In this document: positions 1 to 11,245 of the stretch, one piece after another
Layout of the letters: each line of letters starts with the position of its first letter
How positions within the stretch are numbered: position 1 is the stretch's first letter
Source: Lolium rigidum
Taxonomy: Eukaryota > Streptophyta > Magnoliopsida > Poales > Poaceae
Assembly: GCF_022539505.1 (NCBI RefSeq)
Contig: NC_061514.1
Coordinates: 245,136,124-245,200,123, forward strand
DNA length: 64,000 nt
Direction of reading: 5' to 3'
Translations under genes and position numbers: made by a program
Notes under the pieces: generated by a model
What the model saw: the letters and a program-made list of their open reading frames with translations, nothing else
What the model was told of the DNA's origin: nothing
The model's database searches: none

Positions 1-1711
1 ATAAATCACAAGCAGGTGCGCATAGAAAAAGGAGATGGCGGATGTCTTCTGCTCCTTGATGGCACACTGGACATTCACCCGTCGTACCAATATGGCGATT
101 AGCCAAAATGCATTTTAGTGGTAGGATCCCATGGAGGGCTCGCCACAGGAATATTTTCACCTTACTCGGAATCTGTAGCTTCCACAGTGTACTCCAGACA
201 GGGTTAGACGCCGAACTGCCAGGCAGGGCCAGAATATTACCTCTAGCGCCGAAACGAGCCCTCCATTGGCTGTGATAACCCGAGCGTACAATGTATTGGC
301 CATGAGAAGTAAGCGACCAAGCAATAAAATCACCAAATCCTTGTGTATTGAGAGGTATGCTCAGAATCCGCCCCACATCACAGGAGTTAAAAAGGGAGCG
401 TATAAGAACTTCATCCCATAGGCCCGTATCAGCATCAATTAATTCACTAACCCTGGTATAGACAATGGGTCCTCGAGGAGTAGTAACCTTTCTATTAGAA
501 CTTGATGGAATCCAAGGATCAGACCAAATATTAACATTTTCTCCATCACCAATCCGCCATATGTAGCCACGTTTAAAGGTGGTAAGGCCAGCAATAATAC
601 TTTGCCAAGTAAAAGATGATCCTGCTTTCGGACCAGCCTTAAGAATATCTCCATGGGGGTAATATTTAGCTCTAAGAACTTGGGCACATAAAGAGTCCGG
701 GTTCTTGATGAGCCTCCACACTTGTTTAGCCAGCATAGCGAGATTGAATGAGTGAAAATCGCGGAACCCCATACCTCCCTCATTCTTAGGATAGCAAAGC
801 TTCCACCAGGCATACCAATGCATTTTATTACTATTATCATCATCACCCCACCAGAACCTGGAGATAGCATCCATCATACTTTTGCAAACACCGATAGGAA
901 TTTGGAACACTGACATAGCATAGACCGGAATGGCCTGTGCAATAGCTTTAAGAAGAATTTCTTTGGCACCAATCGAAAGAAGCTTTTCCTTCCAGCCAGT
1001 AATTCTCTGAATAATCCTCTCAATGAAGTGTTTAAAGCAATCATTTCTGTCTGCCCCCACTAAAGCAGGTAGTCCCAAATATTTATCCGAGAGAGCCTCC
1101 GTATCAATATGAAGAACTTCACAAATTTCTGTTCTCAAAATAACATGAGTATTAGGAGAAAAGAAAATACTCGATTTAGCCAAACTCACCAGTTGTCCCG
1201 AGTTAGCACAGTAAGAATCAAGAACCGCTTGTAAAGAAGTTGCATTGGTCATATCAGCTTTCATGAGGATTAGGGAATCATCAGCAAAAAGGAGGTGTGA
1301 CACTGACAGTGCATTTCTGCACACCCGAACCCCATCTATACCACCAACTTCTTGTTCATACAACAGCAGGCTTGAAAGTCCTTCCGCACACAAAAGGAAC
1401 AAGTAAGGAGAGAGAGGATCTCCCTGACGAAGGCCTCTAGTAGGAATAAACGACTCAGTTTCTTCAGAATTAAAGCGGACTTGGTACCTAACAGATCGTA
1501 CACAAGCCATCATAAGAGATATCCAACGCTCATCAAAGCCCATTTTTCTCATCATATTCTCCAGAAATAACCACTCGACTCTGTCATAGGCTTTATGCAT
1601 ATCCAATTTGACCGCACAAGTGCCCGACGCCCCCAGTTTCTTGTTCTTAATGGCATGAATAGACTCATAGGCAACCAGAACATTATCAGTAACTTTACAG
1701 CCTAAAAGTAT
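1..1711 (-). pseudogene. LINE (non-LTR retrotransposon) 3' half: reverse transcriptase core plus zf-RVT, truncated by window edge
   Basis: Reading the minus strand downward from 1711 gives a nearly continuous LINE ORF2 C-terminal half. It starts at the RT region TDNVLVAYESIHAI, passes through the fingers/palm motifs KLDMHKAYDRVEW and GLRQGDPLSPYLF (about 1402-1438), and has the catalytic FADD box in HLLFADDSLI (about 1270-1300). It then continues through the thumb and connection region to a zinc-binding RT-associated domain (CPVCHQGAEDIRHLLF, about 30-95). This protein copies element RNA at the nicked target. The fragment lacks ORF1, the endonuclease and the N-terminal RT. Exactly those missing parts lie next to it in opposite orientation (1712-4808), so I read both as one twin-primed insertion. 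The 3' UTR and poly(A) would lie left of position 1, outside the window. Confidence 0.9.
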
Positions 1712-1935
1712 TGTCTGACCTAGACGTCCTTGTGGCGATCTAGGGTTTTTCCAGCCCTCACCACCGGAGATCGCTCCGGCGTGGGGTTCTGATCCGTTTT
1801 TCCCTGGGCTCCTTCGGCGGGGGCTCTCTCTTCACGTAGGTCCAGACCTCGCTGGGCGTTTGTTGTGACATCTTGCTTGCTCTTAGGCCACGGGGTGTGC
1901 CCTTCTTTTGAAGTCTCTCGCCTTTGATCTGGATC

Positions 1936-3188
1936 ATGGCGAGTCCAGCAACCTCGACTAATCAAGCAAGCGGATCGGGTAGCAAAAAACCTGAGGCGAT
2001 CGGAGACATGCTGCAGCGCTTGGGAATTGAGGAAGATGAGTTTGACGATCTTGTTTTCGAGGAGGAGGAATCGGCTCCCAAACTCGGGATTAAGTGGATG
2101 GCTTTGGTAAAGGTACATACTGCAAATCCGTTTAGCTCTGTTACCTTTGAACAACATATGAGAAACGCCTGGCGCCGGCGCGTAATATTGATTTCAATCA
2201 TCTAGAGGGTAATTTGTTCACAATTCAATGCTATTGCTTGGGTGATTGGCTGAAAGTGAAAGAGGGTGGTCCATGGTTATTTCGACAAAACGCAGTATGC
2301 ATAGAGGAGTATGATGGGTTATCTTCACCGGATTCTATAGACCTAAATTTCTTTGATACATGGATCCAAGTTCACAAATTACCTATTGGATATCGGAACG
2401 AGGCATTGATAAAAAACCTAACTGAAAAGAAGGTGGGGAAGGTGCTAAAGGTTGTAACGAATGTCAATGGCATGGGTAATTTTGTTCGAGTTAGGGTCAG
2501 ATTGGATGTCAGGAAAGTATTGGCACGTGCTGTCTCTATTTCTAGAGGTGGAGAAAGAGAATTTTATCTGGTTCAATATGAGAAAATTCCCAAATTCTGT
2601 GGGTCTTGTGGATTATTTGGTCACTCATATCTGGAGTGTGGCTCAGGAGAGCACGATGAATCGAAACTTAAATGGGGTGATTTCCTGAAGGCCGATCGAG
2701 AAACGTGGCATGGAAGAGGGGTTGGATCCCGCGGTTTTGGACGTGGTGGAGGCAGGGCTGGTCGAGCCAGTGATAGTTTTGGAGGTACTAGAGAAAGAGA
2801 TCCTTCTGGACGGGGTATTATGCAGGTTCCCTGGAGACACAATGCTCGAATTATACCAACAGTGAACGCATCCGACCAGGAGTTATCTGATACAGCAACA
2901 AGCCCAGGCAAGGGGCAAGATATGGACCTTGATAAAAGTAACCTGGTCAATCCGGCAGCCAAGAGAGCATTGGAGATGGGCATGGAACTTGACAAGAACG
3001 TTAATATTCAGACTGGGAATGCCATAGTAGATGAAGGAAATGTCATGGTCACAGATGGTTCAGCAGCACCTGTTATCCATGAAGTTGCAAATGAGAAAGA
3101 CAGAACCAAGCGAACAAAGAAGGACGGAGCTAACTCCTCTTCACTAGGATTGGCGGAGTCTCGCGAGGACTCCGTCCGGTCGCAATGA
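1936..3188 (+). pseudogene. LINE ORF1: DUF4283/zinc-knuckle RNA-binding (gag-like) protein, one frameshift
   Basis: The start ATG at 1936 (MASPATSTNQASG) follows the 5' leader. The first 80 codons are in one frame; near 2175 a one-base loss moves the reading frame, which then stays open to the stop at 3186-3188. The continuation (FTIQCYCLGDWLKVKEGGPW...) resembles the DUF4283 fold common in plant LINE ORF1 proteins. It is followed by a CCHC knuckle CGSCGLFGHSYLEC (C-x2-C-x4-H-x4-C, about 2599-2640), then a Gly/Arg-rich stretch (GRGVGSRGFGRGGGRAG) and an acidic/polar tail. The role known for this family is binding LINE RNA in the ribonucleoprotein. The ORF1 stop overlaps the ORF2 start (ATGA at 3185-3188), an arrangement suited to coupled reinitiation. 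Confidence 0.85.
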
Positions 3189-4808
3189 AAATATTCGGTA
3201 TGAACTGTCAGGGTTTGGGGAACGACCCGACGGTTCGAGCACTTTCGGATATCCGAAAGAAATATGATCCCGATGTGATGTTCCTTTCTGAAACACACTT
3301 AGCTGATTTCCTCGCTGACTGTATAAGAAGGAGAATGAATATGGACTTCAAAATCCGTAACCCAACTACGACTAGAAGTGGAGGAGTGCTTCTCCTATGG
3401 AAAAATAAAAATTACTATTCAGCAGATCTTCTCAGCGCCTAAATACATTGATGTCAAAGTGCTAGATGGAAACAATTCTGTTTGGAGGCTCACTGGTTTT
3501 TATGGGGAGCCAAAATGGCAAGATAGATATAAATCTTGGGACAAAATCAGAGAACTCAATGGCCAATACGACTTGCCGTGGGTTGTTCTAGGTGATTTTA
3601 ATGAGATCCTTTTCTCTCATGAAAAAGATGGAGGTATCCCACGTTCACAGAACATGATGCAGGCATTCCGTGATTCCTTAGATGACTGTGGCCTTGTAGA
3701 TTTTGGATTCACAGGGGATAGCTTCACGTGGAAGAGGGGGCGTTTGAGAGAACGCCTGGACAGAGCTGTGGCTAATCATTCGTGGTCTCATCTATTCCCG
3801 AATGCAATGGTGAGGCACCTAGAGTATGCACACTCAGACCATAGACCAATCATGATTGATACCGATTTTCATTTGGAGGCATCGAATATGAAGTCGGGGT
3901 CTCGTCGGTTTGAAGCCCGCTGGTTCAGGGAAAAGGATTTCCGCGACGTGGTGCTTAATGCATGGGAGGAGGCGTCTGTGGTTAGTCAGGAGGCTGGCGT
4001 GTTGGGCAAGTTGGGCCATTTGCATGCAGCTCTTCATAGATGGGACAATTCAGTTCCGCAGAAACCTAAAAAGAGATTAAGGCTTTCAGTGGGGCTATTA
4101 CAGATGAAAGTGAAGCAAAGGCTAAAGAATTGTCAGAGTTGATCGAGATGCTCCTGGAACAGGAGGAAGTCCATTGGATGCAGCGATCCCGTGCTAATTG
4201 GCTCTCGCAAGGGGACCGGAACACAGCTTTTTTCCATAACTTTGCCTCGGCGCGTCGTAAAAAGAACTTTATCAAAAAATTAAAGAATGATGCTGGTAGT
4301 TGGGTGGAAGGTACGGAGTCACTGAAACCGGTTATCTTTCAATATTTTTCTAACCTCTTTTCTTCGGAGGTACAGGAGATTGATCCGAATTTTCTTGATA
4401 AGATCCAAGGAAAGGTTTCCCAAGAAATGAACGATAAACTTCTCATTCCTTTTACTGCCGATGAAGTGAAAAAGGCTTTGTTCTCTATTGGTGATTATAA
4501 AGCGCCGGGGCCTGATGGTATACATGCAGTTTTTTATAAAAAATTCTGGGACTTGTGTGGAGTGGAAATTACTCATGAGGTTTTACAAGCCCTTAATTCT
4601 GGGGTTATCCCTGAGGGTTGGAATGATACTACAGTTGTTCTTATTCCAAAAGTTGATGATCCTGAGTTGGTTACCCAATTTCGTCCAATTAGCCTTTGCA
4701 ATGTTATTTACAAGATTATTTCGAAGATACTGTCTATTAGACTAAAGGGGATCCTGCCCGAGATTATAAGTCCTATGCAGAGTGCCTTTGTTCCTGGATC
4801 AGGAAAGT
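3185..4808 (+). pseudogene. LINE ORF2 N-terminal part: AP-like endonuclease and start of reverse transcriptase, frameshifted and truncated
   Basis: ORF2 starts at ATG 3185 (MKIFGMNCQGLGN). It shows the endonuclease/exonuclease/phosphatase motifs in order: NCQGLGN, the Mg-binding glutamate in LSETHL, VVLGDFNEI (about 3585-3610) and HSDHRPI (about 3830-3850). Frameshifts lie near 3410 and near 4075. After the second, the linker (LSELIEMLLEQEEVHWMQRS, SRANWLSQGDRNTAFFH) and the RT N-terminal block (DYKAPGPDGIHAVFYKKFW, FRPISLCNVIYKIISKILS) are readable. Similarity ends at QSAFVPG. The endonuclease nicks the target and the RT primes from it. As it stands the frame is broken at least twice and the RT active site is on the other half of the element, so the copy is dead. 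Confidence 0.88.
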
Positions 4809-7800
4809 TCTTGCAATGTAAGAAATTGAGAGAAAGCAAGTTGCGTGTAGGTTTGCCCTATGTGAGATAGTCACCTGTTGCGCGTCCAATGGGCGCTGGT
4901 GTCGGTTGGTTAATCGATACTAGAATATATCGGCGCCTTCCCGAACCCTACCCCTCTGCTGGCGGTGACTCCCCCCCATGCCCTTCTTTTCCCCGCAATC
5001 TCACCAAGCCTCTCCACTCCACTCTTCGTCCCGTCGGGGTTGCTCTCCTGCATATCCACCCGTGGATCGGCCTCTCTCCAAGACACAACCATGCTCCTCG
5101 TGATGAAACCCTAGGGGCGGCGGCGATCTGAGGCGGGAGGTGCTGTGCCGGCCATGGTTGCTGGCGGAAGGACCTCTAGAGATAGCGATAGCTTGACATC
5201 CATGGCGGAAACGGCCGGACAGGTATGCGCTCTCTCCTCTCCCTCTCTCCAGCTTCTCAAACCCTAGCGCCGCCCGCTCTTGGTCGTCTCATCCGGCGCT
5301 GCCGGTGACCGGGAATCGGCCGACGCCGTCCATCTCCTCCCACCCGTGCCGTGATCTCTCCCTGAGCTTCCCCTCTCACAGCTTGTTCTTGAACATGGAG
5401 GAAGGACGCGACCGAACCGAACACAGACAACGACCGGCCAGGAGAAAGTTGTTCGATCCACTGTTTCGGCGGTTTGCTCCAGCCAACTTGGTCGGGCTGC
5501 TGCAGCTCAAACCTGTGATAAATAAGGTAGATTTCTGCCCCCATTTTCTTTCTTTCCATTTTTTTCCTCATTAGCTATGGAATGTTAGCTAACTGATGAT
5601 GTTATTTTCCATAGATGGTTGAGAGGATTTACATGGTAATCGGTAATCGCCCACCTTGGCTCGCGGGAGGTCAGGAACAGGACATCCAGGTCATTCCCTC
5701 TCTCGATAATCCTTTTTGTTTGTGGGTTAGTACACTGGATAAACAGAGATGTCAAAATAAATTGGATATTTGGCCTACTTTTTAACCAATATATATATTC
5801 TGTGATCATACATATACTCAAGATTTGATGTTTTGTGATTTGATTCAGCAACAACCTCAAGAGCTCAAAATGTTGCAGGCCAATGTGTTTCCTTCTCTTC
5901 ATTAGATAAAGTCCAAAGGTGATTACTTTCTATTGTTATATAGCCGGCATGAAATAACCTGCTACTTTGTTAGTTTCATGAAGTTGAGCAACAATAAGAA
6001 ATTTAAAATACTCTTCTGTTTTTATAAATGAAACTATATGATATCTTTATGCAAGCAATAAGATCAGAAGCTCCACCGCTATCACCAGCAGACATGCTCT
6101 CAACTTCGTTTGTGATGAGTACAGGCTACGGCTTAGGCTTCTTTGTCCTGTGACAATGTTTGACATTTTATTATAACAGAAATAAATCAATAGTGCAAAA
6201 AACTCATGATATGTTCTGTAGTACAGACCGGTTGCCACTATAATTTATAGTATAGTTGCTGATAATTCATAGTACCAAGATCTGCCATTTGGCTTCACCC
6301 TGCAAGAAGCAGTCATTTATGTTAGCTAACTGTGGTTAATGGAAGTTGCTAGCGAAGATTTTTTTTTTTGGCATTATAAGCAATACAATTTCCCCTTCAG
6401 CAATGTCGATATTTTAATGCCTGCTATGCAATCTGCACATAATGTAGAGTTAAGAAACTTAATTGATCTGGTTTTGTTCCTCTGATGGCCTTTTCAAAGT
6501 ATTAATTTGTCCTAGCTAGACACAAATCCTTCACACGTGAATGTATTATAAGACACCACATTTCGAGCAAAATGGAGATTGGGTGACTTTTTTTCTATTG
6601 CGATTGAACTACATAATGGTATCCTGAACATTATTGTGTTATTCTTGCGTGGCTATTTTCTATCTTTCCAAGCAATTGCCATTTGCCCCTTTTCTGCTTA
6701 TATAGTGTGGTATCTTTGTAGATTTATTATTTGGACCCTTTATTCGATTGTTTCCTGTTTATGATCCTCTTAATAGGATGTTGTGGTTACTACTATCCTT
6801 AAGGAGAAATGTAGTGCAGATCCATTTGCTTGCCTGGGTGCAATCTGATACTTTTTATTTTGGCTACAGATGCCTTGGGACAGATTTTGGGTGTTTCTAA
6901 GTTGGGCCATGTTTGCATGTCGACTAACACATCTGACAATTCTAAGAGGCTTTATCGCTTTCTTAGAGATGGCAGGTTAGATCCTTGTTTTGTACTAGGC
7001 AATTGGGATGTCAATCAATATGTTTTTACTTTAAACTATCTTTGTCTATTGCTACTGTTATGAATATACCCCTTTTCTGTTTCAGTTTCAATGCAGATGA
7101 TATGTGTGGACAAATGAAGTGGCATGGTATGGAACAACTGCCTCGTTTATGTGGCTGAAGAATACAAATATATTAATAATTATTTTGCTCTGATCATTTA
7201 GTCGTAATGGATATAAAATAGCTTATTGTCAGCCTTGATAGATGTAATGCAGTATAACTAAACGAATCTTTCGTTTTTTCCTTCCATTTCGAGTGATAGA
7301 TAGTAATTCACATTTATTTTTCTCCTAAACCTGCAGGTAGGTGAGTTGTGTTTGTTGAAACACATCTACAATCTAGAGATTATGCTCGGGAAAACTGGCA
7401 AAGGAAGGTGTATAAATAGTTTATTACAAGGTAAATTCAATTTTGCTTGCTTTTTTACATGCATATTGGTAATTTCGTATAGATTAATAGCAATTTGATA
7501 TTTTTTAGCAGTCTTTGAAGGTACCTACGCATAAGTTGTTTGATGTAACCTTCATTATGTCCAAAGATTAATTGATATGAATATTTTTGTGGATCATTTC
7601 CGCTCATCTATTTCAATTGAATAAAATAAATAAATAAACCATATTTGTAAGGAAACATGGCCTGTACAGAATTATTATCCCTTAAATGATTGATAGCAAT
7701 ATTAAATTGCCTTTATATATTATATTGTTGTGTTCCGTCTATGTGGTGTTCTTTTCTCGCATACTATAGGATTCCCTGTATTTATCAGTTGTCTAATTAC

Positions 7801-8008
7801 ATTTGCATATATTTTTTTTATTTTTTTGGTTAGTCCCTTTTGTTTTTCGTCTTCATTATTTTTATTTTCCACATAGAGCTTTTTGTTATTGTACTGATCC
7901 ATACCGTGCTAGCACTATCAATAAGATACATAACTGCAATGTCATTTTTATGTGTTACCAGTTATGGTTTTTTTGTTTCCATTTTGTACATGTTATCTTT
8001 ACATATCT
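4809..8008. other. Unassigned gene-like stretch: GC-rich leader with possible small exons, then AT-rich DNA
   Basis: From 4809 to about 5570 the DNA is GC-rich and looks like the 5' end of a plant gene: short Met-led stretches (for example ATG 5155, MVAGGRTSRDSDSLTSMAET) ending at a plausible donor (CAG/GTATGC, about 5222), and another donor at AATAAG/GTAGAT (about 5526). Further right are short open segments bounded by splice-like sites: about 5615-5690, 6871-6976 (frame DALGQILGVSKLGHVCMSTN, preceded by GGCTACAG and followed by GTTAGA), about 7086-7158 and 7338-7430. None is long and none belongs to a family I recognise. It may be a genuine spliced gene or non-coding transcript whose remainder lies beyond the transposons at 8123-10886. 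I see no complete CDS. Confidence 0.3.
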
Positions 8009-8108
8009 NNNNNNNNNNNNNNNNNNNNNNNNNNNNNNNNNNNNNNNNNNNNNNNNNNNNNNNNNNNNNNNNNNNNNNNNNNNNNNNNNNNNNNNNNNNN
8101 NNNNNNNN
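8009..8108. other. Assembly gap (100 N)
   Basis: A run of exactly 100 N, the conventional placeholder for a gap of unknown length. Apparent reading frames through it have no meaning. Confidence 1.
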
Positions 8109-8122
8109 TCATACCCTTTGTA

Positions 8123-8407
8123 CTCCCTCCGTCCCAGTTCGCAAGGCAAAGTTTTCAAATATCTTGGCCCAAGGTGAATTTTCATTGGCTCTAAATTTGC
8201 ACGTTAAAACATGCAAAAAGAGTACTAGTGCGCGGTGATTTCACATGCATGGAGTACTAGTGCGTGGTGGGAGATGAAAAGAGGAGTGTTTGCATGCAAA
8301 AATGAATTAGTTTACTCCCACATTAAATGCAAAATGTGCCTAGGAGGTGAGGAATTTTGGGACAAATATTTTTTAGGAATTTTGCCTTGCGACTGGGACG
8401 GAGGGAG
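8123..8407. mobile_element. Stowaway-like (Tc1/mariner) MITE, complete
   Basis: The 285-bp element has near-perfect terminal inverted repeats of about 28 bp. The left end begins CTCCCTCCGTCCCAGT and the right end reads ACTGGGACGGAGGGAG; the two arms differ by a one-base indel (GTTCGC against GTCGC). It is flanked on both sides by TA (8121-8122 and 8408-8409), the mariner-type target duplication. It has no coding capacity; such elements are mobilised in trans by Tc1/mariner transposases. The CTCCCTCCGT terminus is the hallmark of grass Stowaway elements. It lies 14 bp right of the first assembly gap. Confidence 0.92.
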
Positions 8408-8409
8408 TA

Positions 8410-8634
8410 GGATATTATGATTCATGAAAGTTAGGTAGGAAAACACTAAGTTGGCATGTTGCTTACAGAAAATAAGCTTCGCAAACTAAGTTTGATCTAT
8501 GTGATTTTTGCAAAGTCACTAACGGACAATCTCTTTATTTCTATTAACAGTAACAATATGGTATGCCACCGACCGAGAGGTCCAATGAGGACCACCCTCA
8601 CCCGCCAGTTCCACATGTTGTGAAGATCCCTTGC
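8410..8634. other. Short unassigned spacer between MITE and LINE
   Basis: An AT-rich spacer followed by the segment around 8555-8634, whose frame (PPTERSNEDHPHPPVPHVV) does not resemble a LINE reverse transcriptase. The LINE match becomes clear only near 8635. No other feature is seen. Confidence 0.4.
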
Positions 8635-10790
8635 AAGCTGGCTATTATCAAATCCGATGTCATGAGGGTGATTCACCAGTTTGGGAACTTACATGCCGCA
8701 AATTTTCATTGGCTAAATACCGTCAACATTGCCCTCCTCCCTAAGAAGGACGGGGCGGACGACATTTCGGACTTTAGGCCTATTAGCCTCATCCATGGGA
8801 TCGCCAAGATTATTGCGAAAGTGCTTGCCCTTCGATTGGGACCTCTCATGGATGACCTCGTCTCCAATGCCCAAAGTGCCTTCATCAAAAAGTGAAGCAT
8901 ACATGACAATTTTCTCTATGTCAAAAATCTCACCAAACGACTACACAATTCCAAGACTCTCGCACTCCTATTCAAGCTTGACATTAGAAAAGCCTTTGAT
9001 TCCATCCGTTGGGAGTACATTGTGGACCTCCTCCAACGGCGCGGGTTCCCAAGCCATTTCCGCAATTGGATCACCGCTCTATTAACCACCGCCTCCTCTA
9101 GGGTGCTTCTCAATGGCATTGCGGGCTCTCCCATCATGCATGGCCGGGGTCTTAGGCAGGGGGGATCCCCTCTCACCGCTCCTTTTTGTGCTCGCCATCG
9201 ACCCTCTTGCCCAAATCCTCGATGCCGCCACGACCCATGGGCTCCTTCACAAAATTAGGGGGCACGAAAGCATTCTCTGCACCTCGCTTTACACGGACGA
9301 TGCGGCTATCTTTGTTGCCCCCGTCAAGGAAGACATTCAAAATTTGGCGTCCATCCTCCATAGCTTTGGTGAAGTCACCGGCCTTTGCACAAACTTCCTC
9401 AAGAGTTCCGTGGTTCCCATTCGTTGCGGGGACATTAACCTTGATGACATCCTTGAGGGCATTCCGGCGGCCCGAACCACCTTCCCCATGAGATACCTTG
9501 GTCTACCTCTTTCGGTTTGGCAACTCAAGCGCGTGGATTTCCAACACCTTGAGGACAAATGCGCCGGCAAAATCCCCACTTGGAGCGGAAAATTCATCAC
9601 CATGGCCGGGCGTACGGCTCTTGTCAAGTCGGTCATCACCTCACAAGCAACCTACTATCTCACTCCCCTTGCCATCCCCCCGACACAATCAAGTTCATCA
9701 ACAAGCTACAAAGAGCCTTCCTATGGTCGGCTAAGGAAACAACCACCGAGGCAAAATGCAAAGTTAATTGGAAAACAATTTGTCGACCCACTAAACTTGG
9801 TGGTCTTGGGGTCAAAGATTTGGACAAGTTCGCCACGACTCTCCGTCTTAGGTGGCCTTGGCATGAGTGGAAGGACCCCTCAAAGATTTGGGTGGGGTAT
9901 GGCAACCTGTGCACCGACTATGACATGGACATTTTTTATGCCTCGACTACCATCACCGTTGGTAATGGGAAGAAGACCCCTTTTTGGGACGCTCCTTGGT
10001 TAGGGGGTAGAAAGCCCAAGAACATTGCACCGCTCATCTTAGCTACCTCCAAGCGCAAAAAGTGGAATGTCAACCAAGCCTTAAATGCAAATGGTTGGGT
10101 TAGCAATATCAACTTGGGCGATGATTTCTCCATGGATCACTTCGCACAATTCATCGATCTTTGGGTCCTTTGCCAAGATGTGCACCTTGATGCGGCGGTG
10201 GATGATGACATTACTTGGAACCTCACGGCAAGCGACACTTACTCCGCCAAGTCGTCCTATGAGGTGCAATTTTTGGGGTCCGTCACCTCCTTCCTCCACA
10301 AGTCGGTTTGGAAGGCTTGCCCCCCCCCCCCCCCAAAGCTAAATTCTTCGCTTGGCCCCTCACCCAAAATCGTATTTGGACCGCCGACCGTCTACAAAAA
10401 CGTGGGTGGCCAAATTGCGGCCTATGCCCCCTTTGCAAACAAACCATGGAGACGGCCAACCACCTCTTCATCCATTGTAGATTCTCCACCCGGCTTTGGG
10501 AAAAGGTGGCCGAATGGTTGCATAACTCCGTCATGCAACCGGGGGATTGGGTGGGTCTCTCCATTGAGCTTTGGTGGCGCAACATGACGAACTCTCATAT
10601 GCCCAACCGCAAAGCCATCTCCTCGCTTGCTCTCCTTGTCACTTGGGAGCTATGGAATGAGCGCAACGCAAGGGTCTTCAACAACAAGCATGCCACCGTC
10701 GCCGTTATCTTAGAAAAAATTAAGAATGAAGCCCGCTTGTGGATTCTCGCGGGTGCTAAACACCTGGGCAAAATCATGCCGGGAGAGTAA
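8635..10790 (+). pseudogene. LINE reverse transcriptase plus zinc-binding domain, multiple frameshifts
   Basis: The readable order is SDVMRVIHQFGNLHAANFHW, SDFRPISLIHGIAKIIAKVL, NAQSAFIKK (then a stop near 8893-8895), LFKLDIRKAFDSIRWEY, GRGLRQG, the palm box LYTDDAAIFVAP (about 9285-9325; YTDD rather than the usual F/YADD), thumb PMRYLGLPLSVW, WSGKFITMAGRTALVKSV, and the C-terminal zinc-binding motif CPLCKQTMETANHLFIHC (about 10415-10475). The C-terminus reads LWILAGAKHLGKIMPGE. The frame breaks near 9165 (a six-G run in GGGGGGATCC), near 9680, and at a run of 14 C (10321-10334), plus the in-frame stop. The protein would have copied LINE RNA at the integration nick; this copy is inactive. Confidence 0.9.
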
Positions 10791-10886
10791 TTCCATGTTT
10801 TTGTTGTACTGGTTCGGACTATCTTGTCAAAACTCTTCTTCTTAATTAATCGATTGGGGCGAAGCTTTTGCCCCAGTTTCTAAAAA
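8635..10886 (+). mobile_element. 5'-truncated LINE with RT, zf-RVT and 3' UTR
   Basis: This non-LTR retrotransposon copy lacks ORF1, the endonuclease and the RT N-terminus, as expected for 5' truncation during target-primed reverse transcription. The coding part runs to the stop at about 10788-10790. A short 3' UTR follows, ending with a small inverted repeat (GGGGCGAAGCTTTTGCCCC, about 10857-10875) and a short A run near 10882-10886. It is a different LINE family from the one at 1-4808. A target-site duplication could not be defined. Confidence 0.85.
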
Positions 10887-11245
10887 TATTTGGTATTATG
10901 TTACATGACCTGGGTCTTCCCAATGCAAGATACACCTCCCATACACATGAAGACGGCGAAGTGTCAGCCATCGTCACCTATTACGGTCCTTCGGAGATAC
11001 CAGGGAAATTGCTTCAGCAGTTCAAAATTGGAGGAGCTCCAGCTGCTGATTTTGAGACGGCAGAAGATTCTGCTGCTAGGGAAAGTATCAAACACATCGA
11101 AACAACCGAAGACGTGGAGGTAGAAGATCTTCATTATGGTGAGTTAAAAGGTGTGATGAAGAGCTACAAAGCCCTTCTTCTGAGATCGATAAAGGAAAAA
11201 AGAGCAATCCAAACTCATTCAGTATCTCACTACCCACCGAAGTAA
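10887..11245 (+). CDS. Unrecognised grass protein, C-terminal fragment
   Basis: An open frame follows the LINE tail directly (the nominal Met at 10868 lies inside the LINE 3' end, so the true sequence begins at or after about 10887). It reads LHDLGLPNARYTSHTHEDGE, then a VTYYGPSEIPGK block, an Ala/Glu-rich stretch (AAARES-type helix) and a Lys/Arg-rich end, with the stop at 11243-11245. The pattern LGLPxARYTSxxxxDGExxAxVTYxGPS reminds me of an uncharacterised grass-specific family, but I cannot assign a function. The sequence to about 11850, with AATAAT/AATAAA-like signals near 11828, looks like a 3' UTR. This could be the last exon of the gene whose 5' part lies at 4809-7430, split by the MITE and LINE; that link is inference only. 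Confidence 0.4.

Larger units (their letters stand above)
1712..4808 (+). mobile_element. LINE 5' half (5' UTR, ORF1, endonuclease, N-terminal RT), inverted relative to the 3' half at 1-1711
   Basis: This plus-strand segment begins with a C/T-rich leader (about 1712-1935), then ORF1 (1936-3188) and ORF2 (from 3185). It stops in the RT domain at QSAFVPG (about 4800). The adjacent minus-strand fragment begins at TDNVLVAYES, the residues that directly follow QSAFVPG(R-L/M-I) in plant LINE reverse transcriptases. The two pieces therefore tile one element with almost no loss or overlap, and the 5' piece is inverted, as expected from twin priming during target-primed reverse transcription. No flanking target-site duplication can be checked because the 3' end is outside the window. 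Confidence 0.85.

Noticed and set aside
1720..2157. 145-codon minus-strand frame over the LINE leader
   Set aside because: It covers the 5' UTR and start of ORF1 of the plus-strand LINE half and has no family resemblance; treated as the shadow of a real element.
7803..8238. Reading frames crossing the N run at 8009-8108
   Set aside because: They are open only because unknown bases produce no stop codons.
10868..10886. ATG-equivalent start MPQFLKIF for the fragment at 10887-11245
   Set aside because: These codons fall in the 3' UTR/A-rich end of the preceding LINE, so they are not part of the original protein.
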